Source: Aegilops tauschii subsp. strangulata
Taxonomy: Eukaryota > Streptophyta > Magnoliopsida > Poales > Poaceae
Assembly: GCF_002575655.3 (NCBI RefSeq)
Contig: NC_053039.3
Coordinates: 237,438,622 to 237,502,621, forward strand
Length of the DNA: 64,000 nucleotides
Direction: 5' to 3'
Below the pieces are notes generated by a model that saw only the letters and a program-made list of their open reading frames with translations, searched no databases and was not told the origin of the DNA. The first letter of the stretch is position 1. Every line of letters starts with the position of its first letter. The position numbers and the translations under genes were made by a program. This document shows positions 35,577 to 47,181 of the stretch, piece by piece.

Positions 35577-36223
35577 TCAGTCAGGGTCGGCGTCCCGCCG
35601 CTCGACACCCTCGTCGTCGCTGTCGCTGTCCTCCTCGTCACTCCCGCTCGAGGAGGAATCTTCATCGTCGGAGGAGCTCTCCACACAGCACTTCAGGCGA
35701 GTTCCAAGATCTCCAAAGACCTTGACGGAGAGCAGGCCGTTCTCCATTAACTTGAAGTAAAGGACGAGCCCCGCCGTCAGGCTGTGGACGCGAGCAAACC
35801 TTTTCCATCCGCGACGGAGGTACATGGCGTGAGGAGTGGGGAAGTCGACGTCGACCCGCGTGCTGCCGTTCCCGCAGCCCCTCATGTGCAACCTGAGGGT
35901 CTGGGGTGGATCGAGCTCCATCTCCCGAGCAAATGGGGTAGGAAGACGGAGGCGGCGACGTGGTGGCCGACGCAGCCTGATGAAGAACTCGCGGGGTTGG
36001 TCCCCGACGTGGCCCTCCATCGAGGGAGGCATCGCCGGCGGGGGCGAGGATGGAGCGCCGCCCCGTCCCCCTCTTCCCCGAGCGCCACAGCAACCTCGGC
36101 CTCGCCCCTCCCCCTTCCTCTCATGGCCGGCTCCGCCGCCACGAGTTCTTGGGAAGGAGGGACGCGCTGTCGAGCAGCGGCCCTCGCCGCCACCTTTGAA
36201 GGGCCGACGCCTCCTCTCGCCAT
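35577..36223 (-). pseudogene. Antisense ORF of Gypsy 1 with a B3-like DNA-binding domain
   Basis: The ATG at 36223 begins MARGGVGPSKVAARAAARQR; a single frameshift near 36065 moves into the frame that runs to the stop at 35577. After SMEGHVGDQPREFFIRL comes a stretch with the B3 fold pattern: LRLPTPFAREMEL, then MYLRRGWKRFARVHSL, then GLVLYFKLMENGLLSVKVFG. The tail is a Ser/Asp/Glu-rich acidic run. B3 domains are plant DNA-binding domains (ARF, RAV, REM families). Orientation is opposite to gag-pol, and it ends about 1.06 kb from pol's end in convergent arrangement. With the shift repaired the protein would be about 215 residues. The B3 call rests on pattern recognition; a profile search would decide. 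Confidence 0.65.
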
Positions 36224-36300
36224 GGCAGACGGAAGAAAGGAGCCGAAGTGAATGGGGATGGATGATGAAAGGATGTGGGATGCCGTCCCCCTCCCTCTTC

Positions 36301-36307
36301 TTATAAA
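36301..36307 (-). promoter_or_regulatory. TATA-like box of the Gypsy 1 antisense ORF
   Basis: On the minus strand CCCCTTTATAAGAAGAGGG lies about 78 nt before the ATG at 36223, inside GC-rich sequence. The same spacing is seen for the antisense genes of Gypsy 2 and Gypsy 3. Confidence 0.5.
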
Positions 36308-36816
36308 GGGGCGGGGTCGGGGCTCGGCCGCCCCGCCCGGCCAATCCGGCCATCGGGGCGCAGGGAATCAAGACCGACCCGCTGCCCCAATCAGTGACGG
36401 CCCGGTTTCCCGCCTCCACCGCCTGCCACCTGCATGGGGGACACGGGGCGAGCAAGCATAATTGAGGGGACGGGTGAGGCGACCATTCCCCACCCCGTGA
36501 TCATGGGGCACGGACGCCTTGAAGGCCATGACCCGAGTCCGCCCGAGTAAATGAGCCATGCCTCTGCGCCTCCCTCTTTTTTGGGGAAGGCGCGAGTCGC
36601 CTCTTTACCACGATGTGATGCATGCGTGCGGGAACCGCCCCACGCATGACCCCCACGTCACGCACGACCCTCCATGTTGCGCGTTCAATGCGGGTCGTGG
36701 GGAAGCGCACTGGATGAAAAGTTACTGCGGTAAAATCCACCCACCTACCCACGCACCGTTCTGGGCGTAGCCCAACAACGCGTCGCGCTTATGTGTGGCC
36801 TAGGCCCGGGGGCTCC

Positions 36817-38005
36817 TGTCGGTGTACAAAAGTACAGGCTCTCCTTTTGACCCCTTTACTTGTGCACGGGCAGTCAGAGCCGCGCCCGCGGCCACACTTA
36901 ATAAAGCAGAGGAGGGAAGCCGGAGGGAAACTGAAGAACAAGGCAAACAAAGCAACTCCGAGACCAGAAGCATAAAAGAGCAAAGGGGCGAGGTGGACTC
37001 CCCCGGCAAGACCCTTGCCAGGGCGGCCTCCGCGGCCCCGGCAAGAGCCTTGCCGGGGCAGCTTGCCCAACGCCAGCAGAGCGAGCCACCCTTGAGACCA
37101 AAGGTTCCAAACGCCGCCGCCAACTATACTGGAACTAGGTCTCGGGAGGCACCTCCGTGGTGGCATGCAGATCTTTGTGAAGATCATAAATACACAGGAT
37201 CAGACGAGGACCAGAAGACGACGACCCTCGGCGGGATTCTAGCCGAGGAAATCCACAAGACCCCCGGCAAGCGCCTTGCCAGGGACGACCGCAGCGCCAC
37301 GGCAAGACCCTTGCCAGGCCCCCCGGCAAGACCCTTGCCGAGGGCATCAGCAGAGCCACAGGCAGGCCCGCGCCTGCCAAGACTCCACCGCTGTCCCCAA
37401 GCAGCTGTTAGCTCAACCAGCTGGGCAGGCACCTGCGTGGCGACGGGCGGCCTCTACACCGACTCAGCAAGCTCCTGCGTGGTGGCATGCAGATCTTTGT
37501 GAAGGCCCTGCCACCGCGCCACCTCAGCAGCCTGCCTGCCTACATGGTGCTGCGCACATCGCTGGCCTGGGCGCGTGTCGAAGCGAGGCAGAGCGGCGAC
37601 GGATGGGACGGGCCTCGTTCCCGTCCCCGATAAAGCTAATGGACACCTAAGTAGCGCATTTAATGCGCTTTGTCGCGTAATGTCGGGTGATAAGCTCGCG
37701 CACTGTACACCTTTCCACCTCCCGCGTGCCACTGTGGCAACCCCTTTTCAACTATAAAAGGAGGCCCGAGGCATACCGGAGAGGGATTCGGCTCTTTGGA
37801 ACTACGCAGCCACCATAGCTAGTTCGAGAGCTCAAGAACACTCTGAAATACACACCAAAGCAGGACTAGGGTATTACGCATCCTCGCGGCCTGAACCTGG
37901 GTAAACGATCTTTGTGCTAGCTCCTAAACCTGCTCTTCTCACAACCCCGTGCCCGCCAACCGTAGAAGGGATTCCAGTGATCCCATAGGTGTCGTTTCCC
38001 CGACA
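36817..38005 (+). repeat. Gypsy 1 3' LTR
   Basis: It begins TGTCGGTGTACAAAAG right after the purine-rich tract and ends TTTCCCCGACA before GTGAT. It is collinear with the 5' LTR over its full length, with scattered substitutions. Confidence 0.9.
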
Positions 38006-38010
38006 GTGAT

Positions 38011-38869
38011 CGTGGATCACTAAACCAAAAATGTAGAGTCTTGGGGTAGTCAAACTTTGTTCTTCATATTTTGAAGGGTCCACATCCATTAGTCCATGCC
38101 ATGCCAATCATTGTTCTTTTTTGAAATCTATCATCAATGTTCATTAGATCAATGACATATATGTTGTTATTAATTACCAAAACCACACGGGGATTAGTTT
38201 CACTTTCAATCCCCCTTTTTTGGTAATTGATGACAACATATAGATCAAAGCTTTGATAAAATAATATAATGAATGAAATGCATCATCGCTTTGAGAAGTA
38301 TGTGATAAGCAAGAGGTCCCCCTAAATTTGTGCATTATTAAAAAATTGTGTTTGAATGCAAATGCACAATCGATTAGGTTCCTTGGATTACTCTTCCATG
38401 TCACATACATCTTGGTGGAGTGCTCAGAATGATAAGATTGCAACATAAACGACACTCATCACCAAGTAAGAAAGCGAATGACAATACAAGAGCATATGAA
38501 ATTAATATCCAAGCAAGCATAGCATTAATGTACGGTATGATCAAGCACACGATAATGTAGTCTCATACAAGCATCACACAAAGGTATCTCAAAGCACCAC
38601 GAATCAAGTTGTAGCAAAAACTCAAAGCAAACCAAGCGAGAAAAAGCAAAGCACTAGCTCACTCGAAGCACTATGATCTATACAGATTCTCCTCCTTTGG
38701 CAAGAAGTACCAAAAAGTTCAAATAAGTATAGAGCTAAACGTCTCTAGGCTTGATCTCTGATGTCACAACTTTATTCTTGTAGTCGTGTTGGGCCTCCAA
38801 GCGCAGAGTTTTGTAAGATAGTAGCAATTTCCCTCAAGCGCAGAAAGTGAAACTAATTCCATGAAGTCA
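38011..38869 (-). mobile_element. Old retroelement, non-coding part right of Gypsy 1
   Basis: It continues the sequence that was cut at 22547. AT-rich, with 'aatcccccttttttggtaattgatgac' type text near 38210 like that near 1660. No coding frame is visible until the ORF that starts at its right. Confidence 0.4.
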
Positions 38870-39579
38870 GCTTCTTTCGTGTGAATGCATCAACACCAAT
38901 GGACCTGAAGTACTCATGAACGTGGGGGAAGTTGTCCTCATGTTGATCAATGTACTTCCAGTCCACTCACTTCATGTCACCAACAATGGGCTTCTTGTCA
39001 AGCAGAACTGTCTCACAAAAATCTTGTTGCTCTTCGGTGTGGAAGCGGTAGTCAACTGTAGTCCTCCTTCTAATGGAGTAGGGGTCGGCCTCTCTCCATT
39101 TCCTCATACCTTTGCCCTTTTCTCTTCTTCATGTTCTCAGCGACTGGATGAGCATCATTGTGCGCTGGCAATCTGGGTCTTAGCTTCATGAGCACTTGGG
39201 CATCCTCTTCTTCCTCTTCTCTTTCAGGCAATAGGGCCTTGTTCTTCTCAACAGCAGAGGTACTCCTAATTGTCTTCCCTCTTGCCTTGGAAGTAGGCGC
39301 CTTACGCTTGGACTTGGAGGGTGCTGCACTCTTCATGGCATCTGCCATGAGCTTCTCTTGCTTGGCAGGAGGTGGGTTTGCAGCAGGCTCTTAGTCTTCT
39401 TCTTCCTTTGGCATGAATCTCTCCTCAAGGAGGTGGGTTTGAAGGTCACCTGAACTGACTACATCCTCACCCTCTTTTTCTTACTTGGCTCCTCCTCGAA
39501 GATCTTGTCCTTCTTGGACACATGAACCTTCCTCATAGTTTTTCTCTCCTTGGAGCTAGCAGATGGCTTGGTGCTTGCT
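38870..39579 (-). pseudogene. Retroelement ORF fragment (PF20167-like family), disrupted
   Basis: Read on the minus strand: a lysine-rich part (STKPSASSKERKTMRKVHVS), then MADAMKSAAPSKSKRKAPTS, an acidic PEREEEEEDAQVLMKLRPRL, and further down RFHTEEQQDFCETVLLDKKP and VDWKYIDQHEDNFPHVHEYF. Several stops and frameshifts interrupt it. The 'W-K-Y-I-D ... V-H-E-Y-F-R-S-I-G' pattern fits wheat 'putative plant transposon protein' ORFs, the same general family as 1-476. A LINE interrupts it at 39580. Confidence 0.5.
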
Positions 39580-40777
39580 GTTTTTTTAGAAAGGAGGCAT
39601 CTTCCCGGCCTTATAATGAGGCCCTTACAACCGAAACCGTCACGATACAAGTCTAAAGCAGGAAAGGTATTGAGATACAAGGCCCAAGGCCCATCACACG
39701 ATGCAGCGCGGAACTAAGCTAGGCCTAAGAAGACCTACGCGAAGACACAGAGGTTGTCGTAGTATCTAGGGCGGCGGCCGGCCGGTGATCTCCCTATGAT
39801 GCATGTCGAAGATTAGTGGACTTTGCTTACACCTTGCTTGCGAGCTCCTCCACCCGTCCTCTATCCGTGTTTCTTGCCAGAAGTTTCCATAGCTGCAAAA
39901 AATACACCATTTTGTATAGGAGGTCAGCCGGATGACGAATGAAGAGACCCTCTATCAAAGCTTTGTTTCTGGTAATCAAGAGGGCCCATGCGATGGCCCC
40001 AAATCCCACCCACGCCATCCTTCGATCCCTTCCCATCGTGGCAGATGCTAGACGATAGAAATTCGAGAAACCACTTGGGTTCTAGGAGCAACCCATTGCC
40101 TCACGAACGCCGCTCCACACGAATCTAGCCATGATAGATCTGAAGAGGATGTGGTCGCGGTCCTCATCCTCTCCACACTAAATACATTTGCCATCACCCG
40201 GGCCTCTTCGTTTTTGCACCTGATCCACTAGTTATTCTGTTATGTGCTACCTATCAAAGGAAGATTTTAATTGTTGCTGGTAACCGAGCTTTCCATATCC
40301 CCGCTAGGTCACATGGGGTCGAGCTTTTGAAGATTTCTTTGTAGAGTGAGCCCATCGAGAAGCTCCCTGATGCTTCAAGACGCCAGCACACCTCATCCTT
40401 TCCATGCAAGAGACGGAGCCCATTCAAATTATCCCGCATTTTCTCCCATTCTGAGGCCTCCACGGGACACAGAGATCAGCAGAACCGCGGGGCCCATCGA
40501 CCTTGACACCACATTTCCACAACCTTTGCCTCCTGATTGGTTGAGATAGCAAACAAGAGCGGGAAGGTTACACTAAATGGTTGTGGACCCCACCAGCGGT
40601 CCTTCCAGAAGCAAGTTGTTCAGCCGTCCTGCACTACAAATTTTGTCCCAAGGCGGAGTAACGACTGGACCTTCTTAATATCCCTCACAAACTGAGATAG
40701 CGCTATATTGGATCAGAAGTCAACGGTCCCTGGTTGTAAATATTTAGCCCGGAAGATGTCTAGCCATAGCCCCCCTT
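39580..40777 (-). mobile_element. LINE 3' end: C-terminal ORF2 with zinc-binding RT domain
   Basis: Read on the minus strand from 40777: EGGLWLDIFRAKYLQPGTVD, then SQFVRDIKKVQSLLRLGTKF, FWKDRWWG, WRLEASGSFSMGSLYKEIFK and IWKARLPATIKIFL. This is the usual order of the zf-RVT region at the end of plant LINE ORF2. A later open part (40036-39827) holds WVGFGAIAWALLITRNKALI. Multiple stops break it. A T-run on the plus strand at about 39581-39587 is the poly(A) tail, placing the 3' end there. The 5' side is cut by the CACTA-like element. Confidence 0.8.
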
Positions 40778-41636
40778 CACTGGTGCGCGTCGGTCCTAAA
40801 CAAACGGTTTTTAACCCCTTTCCGCGACGGCATTTGGAACCGTCGCCAAGTGAGTGTGGGCGATAGGGGGGTCCTTCCCACATGACCCAGAAACCGTCGG
40901 GGATATGCCCTCCTGGCACACACGTTCGGAAAAATGAGGTCGTGTGCGACCGGCGAGCGCTCAAATATGGAAATACGTACAGTAGAGCTAAAAAGACAAT
41001 TATACGCCGAAATTGTTTCCGGTCGCAAGTACATCCCACACAGTCAATCCCCGCTAAACGTTTCCGTTCGTATGTACATCCCACACAGTCGCTCCAAGGA
41101 AAACATTTCCGTTCACAGGTACATCACACACAATTTTTCCCGTTAAATCGTTTGTGATAGCATTGCCATTGCACACGATATTAATAATTTTATCATTTGC
41201 GTTATTGAATGCATCACACACGGTGCGTAGAAGAAACTGTGTGGCAAAGGATGTCCATCACACACACTTTATGTGATAAACATTTGCTCAAGGTGGCCTA
41301 ACGCAAACAGTTTTCAGGAGAAAGTCATGTGTGCAGTGGAGATTGATCGCACATGTAGTGGATCCTAGAAACATTTCTGGTCTCCATGTATATCGCAGAC
41401 GTTTCGCTTTCACAAACCGTGTGCAGTGTAATCCCTATTTAATCCACAATTAATCCAATTAATCCCTAATTTAAAAATCACATGTTATGAATTTGAAAGT
41501 AGGCAATCACTTATTTCATATCCAACCATGTTTATTACAAATATAGGTTCAACCACGAATCCATAATTCAATGCACAGGTACATATACTGAAGAACTACA
41601 GAAGCACCAAGTAAAGAATGATGAACCATAGTTGTA

Positions 41637-43955
41637 CTAAAGACTGTAAAGAGAGAGGCGAAAGACATTCTGGTTGCTGGAGAAGGTGAAGCGGAATGCC
41701 CATATTGTGCCCTCCTCCATGCGTAAGGCGCGCACGACTGTAGGCCAACCCCTTGTGATGGCTGCCCGTCCATCCTTCACTGTCTTCATTAGGACTTCTC
41801 GATGCTCATTGTAGTCTGGATGAGATACTTTAACCTTCATTGCGTGTCCACCAATCATGTACTTTGTGAGGTAATCTTGGGTGAACTGCTTCGGGAACCA
41901 CTGGGAACGAAAAAGATGCAGACATTGTTGTCTAACAATTCATTATGGGCAGTAAAAAGAGAAGGCTGCAGAGTTTGTAGTTACCATCCTACAGCTCACT
42001 GTTGTGTTGGATAGAGCATAAACAAATAATTTGCTTACCACCATTCGTATCTTTTTGCTAATAATCCTTATCAGTTTCCTCACTTGATGCTTGTTCATCA
42101 ATATCTCATTGCCCCATACGCAAAAAGGGTCGATGCGTGGATCCTTGCCAAGGGCATATGTGCCTACAAGCAACAAGTCAATATTAGAAGCTAACTAGTG
42201 TCCAAGCCTAGATCTATATGCACTACATTATGGAACGACGGGGGGAGTACAAGCCGAGGGATGAAGCTAACCTCGGCGGAAAATGGTGGCCACTCCGGTT
42301 GTTCTCTTGCATAAGTAGTGGAAAGGCATGATAAGTACAACAATCTTAACATCAAACAAATATAGCAAAGGTAAACAACATCATCTCCAAATGATAGCTT
42401 GAATGTGTTGGTTTTAGCATGCTGTTAAAGCAGATATAAAATGGAAGGCAATGTTACCGACAGCAGGCTTAACAGCCATCAAATATTGCAATTCAAACTG
42501 GTATTGTTGAAAATGAATAGAATGTAGGTAATGCTTAAACATCACACTAGATAAATGTGTAAAACTGAAATAAAGGGCATGTGTTAACTACACCAGGAAT
42601 AACTGGAACCAAATATAGCCGTTCAAACTGGTATTGATGTAGTCGAGCGGCACGGTTCCGACTTGCACATAATGAACCACACATTGTGAATGACTGAAAT
42701 AAACAAGGCATAAATGACCAGTATAACAACCAAATATAGCCATTGAAAACTGGACAGAGTCTCACTGCAACCAACCTAACAAGCAAATACAGGTAAATAG
42801 GGCATATGCTTGAAAACTGGACAAATGCTCACTGCAACCAACCTAACAAGCAGATAAAGATAAACAAGGCATCTGCTTGATAACTGGAGAAATGCTAAAA
42901 AAAGCAACCTAACAGCCAAATACGGATAAACAAGGCATCTGCTTGATAACTGGACAAATGCTAAAAAAAAGCAACCTAACAACCAAATACAGACAAACAA
43001 GGCATCTGCTTGATAACTGGACAAATACTCACTGCAACCAAACTAAGAACCAAATACAGAAAAACAAGGCATCTGCTCGATAACTGAAAAAATGCTCACT
43101 CCAACCAACCTAACAACCAAATACAGATAAACAAGGCATCTACTCACTATAAACAACCAAATATAGCCATTCGTGAAACTAAAGTGGACAATTCATACTT
43201 AAACATCACATAGACCTATTGAACAATACATTTTTGCATAACTGAAATAATTAAACACGACAGAGTTAAAGCACCGCACGGCAAATGCTACTACAACAAA
43301 GGGTACGGGTTGGCAAGATAGAAAAGGTAATATTTGCTGATAGAATGTTGCCTCACATTTCATGGACGGGATCCTTCCAGTTGGAAGAGCACACACCCAT
43401 GGTGCGCTCTCTGATGTCACAGATGGGCTGTTTCACCTTGGAAGAACCTTCGTGGGTGCCCTCCTCGTGGTCGTGGTCAATGAGATCTGACATGGCAATT
43501 GAGGTTCCCAAGCCGCCGCCGTAGAACATGTCCTTCAGAAGTGACAAAATGGGCTCTATGGCGTATAAAGCTCGCAAATCCTTGACCGCTTGGCAGAGGA
43601 GATCAGCGGCAGGGCCGTCGAAGAGATCGACGGCGGTTGAACCAGAGGGGTTGGGGATGGACCACTTAACCTGTGACATGGCCCACGTGAAGCCGTCGGT
43701 GTGGACGAGCTTGATGTCGTAGCCAGCTTTCCCAAGATACAGTAATATGCTAGCCCGCTGACATGAAGCCTTCGGCATGGCAATGTAGTCAACGTCTTCG
43801 CTGGCTTTCGCGGCGACGTGTTGCTCCGGGATCGACAGGTCGGGGCGAACGGAGGCCACCTCCCAACGTCCGTCGGAGAGGCCATGATAAACCTCTTCTT
43901 GGCCGAACGCTCGTCGGGCTCCTCGGGATACGTGGTCGAGCTTAGGCTGCGACAT
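41637..43955 (-). CDS. CACTA-borne multi-exon gene with B3-like C-terminus
   Basis: Exon 1 (43955 to about 43364) begins MSQPKLDHVSRGARRAFGQE and stays open for about 195 residues of unknown type (DVDYIAMPKASCQRASILLY, IPNPSGSTAVDLFDGPAADL). A later exon (42163 to about 42035) encodes TYALGKDPRIDPFCVWGNEI and KHQVRKLIRIISKK. The last exon (41900-41637) starts after TTCCCAG with WFPKQFTQDYLTKYMIGGHA and ends GRAAITRGWPTVVRALRMEE, then FSSNQNVFRLSLYSL and stop. The last part has the B3 pattern (repeated hydrophobic strands, R-G-W, F-R-F). Phases between exon 1 and the second exon do not close as I read them, so another exon or damage lies between. A 67-bp minisatellite lies in that intron. Confidence 0.5.
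42728..43150. repeat. Minisatellite of ~67-bp units
   Basis: AACAAGGCATCTGCTTGATA recurs at 42863, 42929, 42996, 43063 and 43130 (spacing 66-67), with a diverged unit before. Each unit also contains CAACCTAACAACCAAATACA. It lies in an intron of the CACTA-borne gene. Confidence 0.85.
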
Positions 43956-44181
43956 TCTGGAGCAGGGGATGTGGATCTGGCGGGGAGGGACACCGCAGGC
44001 CTCATCTAAAAACTCAGGGGAGTGGGGCGACGGTATGGGAATCGCTGGATAACCTGAACTTTATTATCTAAGCTAGGAGGAACGAGCAGACCGGCAGGGT
44101 TGGCGGTGGCGCCGGCGCCGGCCGCGAGCTAGGGTTCGAAGGGGGGGAGGGCGCGAGTGGGGGACTATGGAGGGGGGGGGT

Positions 44182-44652
44182 TGAGGGAGTCCTAGATTAG
44201 GGGGTCCTCGGACAGCCGGACTATATCCTTTTGGCCGGACAGTTGGACTATGAAGATACAAGATTGAAGACTTTGTCCCGTGTCCGGATGGGACTCTCCT
44301 TGGCATGGAAGGCTAGCTTGGCAATACGGATATGTAGATCTCCTCCCTTGTAACCGACTCTGTGTAACCCTAGCCCCCTCCGGTGTCTATATAAACCGGA
44401 GGGTTTAGTCCGTAGAACAACAACAATCATAATCATAGGCTAGCTTCTAGGGTTTAGCCTCTACGATCTCGTGGTAGATCAACTCTTGTAATACTCATAT
44501 CATCAAGATCAATCAAGTAGGAAGTAGGGTATTACCTCCATCGAGAGGGCCGAACCTGGGTAAACATTGTGTCCCCCGCCTCCTGTTACCATCCGCCTTA
44601 GACGCACAGTTCGGGACCCCCTACCCGAGATCCGCCGGTTTTGACACCGACA
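44182..44652 (+). repeat. Gypsy 2 5' LTR (471 bp)
   Basis: It begins TGAGGGAGTCCTAGATTAGG and ends TTTTGACACCGACA. TATA box GTCTATATAAACC lies at about 44385. TTGGTGCTTTCATTGAGAA follows, the place of the primer-binding site. Confidence 0.9.
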
Positions 44653-44782
44653 TTGGTGCTTTCATTGAGAATTCCGCTGTGCCGTCATCATAAGGCTGAT
44701 GGCTCATCTTGTTGTCAAGGACAACATCACCTCTGGGGGAGCCCTGGCTGTAGGCCAAACTCTCTGACTAGGCGGTTTCGTC

Positions 44783-45949
44783 ATGACCGCCCGTTCGGCT
44801 GTTGCGCCGACGATGACTTCTCGGGTCATCGAAAACATCCTCCACGTCGGCTCGGAATTCGCCGAGCAGTTGGATCCAATGGAGCTCTCTTCCTTGAACG
44901 AGCTCTTGGATCGCATCGCCGCCTTGGGAGTCGCTACGGACTATGATCAGATCAGGCTTAAACCCGACCAAAGGGAGATTAACTCTCCGCCGGTCACCCA
45001 TTAGATAGTGGTGGTGGAGGAGCAACGCAGCGATTCTTCCTCTATCTTGAGGACAAACTATGTCCGGACTCCCAAGCTCTCCGAGCCAGATACCCGTCTA
45101 CGGGAGGACATGGCCCAAGCCTTGAACCTAGAATCAGGCAGTGGGCCAGACCTATTGGGCAACATCCCGGAGCCCGAACTGCCAAGCTCGGAAACTCCTC
45201 CGCCCCTGGGTCTCAGATCGGGTCAGGGTTCGGACCTAAATCTACCCACCCACCCAGATATAAGTGATCTTTCCCACATTAGATAAGAGCCCCAAGAGAC
45301 AGTACACCACTATTGGGCCAGATTTCTCCTTGTAATGAGCAAGGTTAAGGACTGTCGCGAGGAAGACGCAATTTCATTCTTTTGCAAAAATTGCACGGAT
45401 AGGGGAATCCTCAACACCATAAGTCGCCGTGACATAGCACACTTCGCTGACTTGGCGGCCATAGTACAGAAGTACTGTGCGATGGAAAGCGCCTGGAAAA
45501 CCCAAACAAAATTCTGGGATCCTCCGGCTCTCACTAAACCCCCCGTCCGAACTAAAAGGGTGTACTCTCGTAAGTCACCCAATCCAATTACAAAGAAACA
45601 AAAGCCCACTACAGGGCGTGGAATCGTATTGGAGGGATGGCTTAATGGGCCATGCAAAATTCACAGTACAGCGGATACCATGCCAACACACTGCCTTAGA
45701 GCATGTTGGGTACTCTGGCAGGTGGCCAAGAGCGGTGAGGATCTCCTCATTAACAATACCGCAGAGCACCATCCCGTGGAAAACAACAATACAGTATTGA
45801 CAGTCTTCAAGACCTTCGCCTCAAATAATAGGCGTAAGCGAGCACTCCGCAGCCTTGCCGAAGTCTGCCACGTGGCAGCAATAAATCCATGGAGCGATAC
45901 GGCTATCACCTTCAATGCCAGTGACGAACCTAAATTCCGAACAGCCTGA
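44783..45949 (+). pseudogene. Gypsy 2 gag remnant
   Basis: Frames with stops and shifts encode MTARSAVAPTMTSRVIENIL, LNELLDRIAALGVATDYDQI, then a 45335-45949 open part with VKDCREEDAISFFCKNCTDR, RDIAHFADLAAIVQKYCAME and LEGWLNGPCKIHSTA. The last resembles the K-x-H zinc-knuckle-like region of wheat Gypsy gags. The capsid core expected between is shortened, so gag is partly deleted. Confidence 0.65.
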
Positions 45950-45961
45950 GCACCAGCCGCC

Positions 45962-47181
45962 TTGGTCCTTAGTCCAATTATGGACGGCTTCCGGCTTACT
46001 AAAGTGCTCATGGATGGCGGCAGCGGATTAAACCTCATCTATGAGGAGACTCTTCGAAAAATGGAAATAGACAAAAGCCGCATTGAGCAAAGCAGCACGA
46101 CCTTCAGAGGAATCATCCCTAGTCGGGAGGCACGATGTGCTGGGAAAATCACACTAGATGTGGTATTCGGCACGCCGGAGAATTATAGGTCCGAAGAAAT
46201 CACATTCCAAGTGGCCCGTTTCAATAGCGGATACCACGCCCTTCTAGGGTGGGAGGCATTCACGATCTTCCAAGCTATACCCCATTACGGGTACATAAAG
46301 TTCAAAATGCCCGGGCCCAATGGAATCATCACTCTAGCTAGTGATCCGGACATAGCACTCCGCGCCAAAAATAAAACAGCCGCACTGGCCCTCGAGGCGT
46401 TATCCGAAGCCCTCGCAGCCGAAGAATTAACTGCGCTGCGCTCCACAGTGGACAGGGACGACGTGATACTCGACAAAAGATCCAAGGCCACCTGTTTTAA
46501 ACCAACGGATGAAATAGTCAAATTCCAAGTCCATCCAACGGACCCTACAAAAACAACATCCATCGGGGTACAGTTAAACCCCACAATAGACGCCGTGCTA
46601 CGGGAGTTCTTGCGCGCGAATTGGGACATCTTCGCCTGGCATCCTTCAGACATGCCAGGAATCCCACGCAGGCTGGCCGAGCATAGCCTTAACGTTCTAA
46701 AGGGATTCAAGCCTGTCAAGCAAACTCTTCGGCGCTTCTCTGAGCCTAAGAGACAAGCCATGGGAGAGGAGCTAGCCAAGTTACTGGAGGCCGGATTCAT
46801 TCGAGAAATAAAACATCCGGACTGGCTAGCAAACCTGGTGATGGTACCAAAGAAGGACAAATCCTGGCGCCTATGTGTCGACTTCAAGGACCTTAATAAG
46901 GCTGGCCCCAAGGATCCCTTCCCCCTCCCTCGCATCGATCAAATTATCGACGCTACCGCAGGACACGACTCATTGTGTTTCCTCGACGCATACTCCGGAT
47001 ACCATCAAATTAAGATGGCAGAGTCCGATCAAGCCGCGACGGCATTTATCACTCCATATGGCCCCTTCTGTTTTAACACTATGCCTTTCGGGCTCAAAAA
47101 TGCCGGTGCAACCTATCAACGCATGATTCAGACATGCTTGGAGACACAGATCGGCAAAATAGTGGAGGCATACGTAGACGA
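45962..47181 (+). pseudogene. Gypsy 2 protease and N-terminal RT
   Basis: One open frame of about 400 codons includes the protease motif VLMDGGSGLNLIYEETL, HALLGWEAFTIFQAIPHYGY, then RT with FIREIKHPDWLANLVMVPKK, LCVDFKDLNKAGPKDPFPLP, FLDAYSGYHQIKMAES and EAYVDD. At the YVDD catalytic codons a 4.3-kb element is inserted (duplication GACGA). The open frame then runs on artificially into that insertion to 47422. Up to the insertion the frame is intact. Confidence 0.9.

Larger units (their letters stand above)
22548..38005 (+). mobile_element. Gypsy 1: complete but inactive Ty3/Gypsy element (15.5 kb with nested insertion)
   Basis: It has 5-bp duplications GTGAT (22543-22547 and 38006-38010), two LTRs of 1,188 and 1,189 bp, gag, protease, RT, RNase H and integrase in Gypsy order, an antisense ORF between pol and the 3' LTR, and a purine-rich tract (GGCCCGGGGGCTCC) at 36803-36816. 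A 4.2-kb element sits inside RT. Several stops and frameshifts break gag-pol. LTR differences counted roughly by eye are about 50-55, near 4-5%. Confidence 0.9.
40778..44181 (-). mobile_element. CACTA-like element, left part
   Basis: It starts CACTGGTGCGCGTCGGTCCT inside the LINE. The first 650 bp carry repeated words such as TCGCAAGTACATCCCACACA and CACACGGT, as in CACTA subterminal regions. It then carries a minus-strand gene with a B3-like end. The element continues after Gypsy 2 at 58464, where CGCACACGGTT repeats reappear. I did not find the opposite terminus or a transposase. A start of CACTGG rather than CACTA is atypical. Confidence 0.5.

Noticed and set aside
39580..40777. Complete LINE
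   Set aside because: Only the C-terminal part of ORF2 and the tail remain; endonuclease and main RT motifs are absent.
42776..43024. Minus-strand frame with repeated CLVYPYLAVRL-type residues
   Set aside because: The repetition is the translation of the 67-bp minisatellite, not a protein repeat family.
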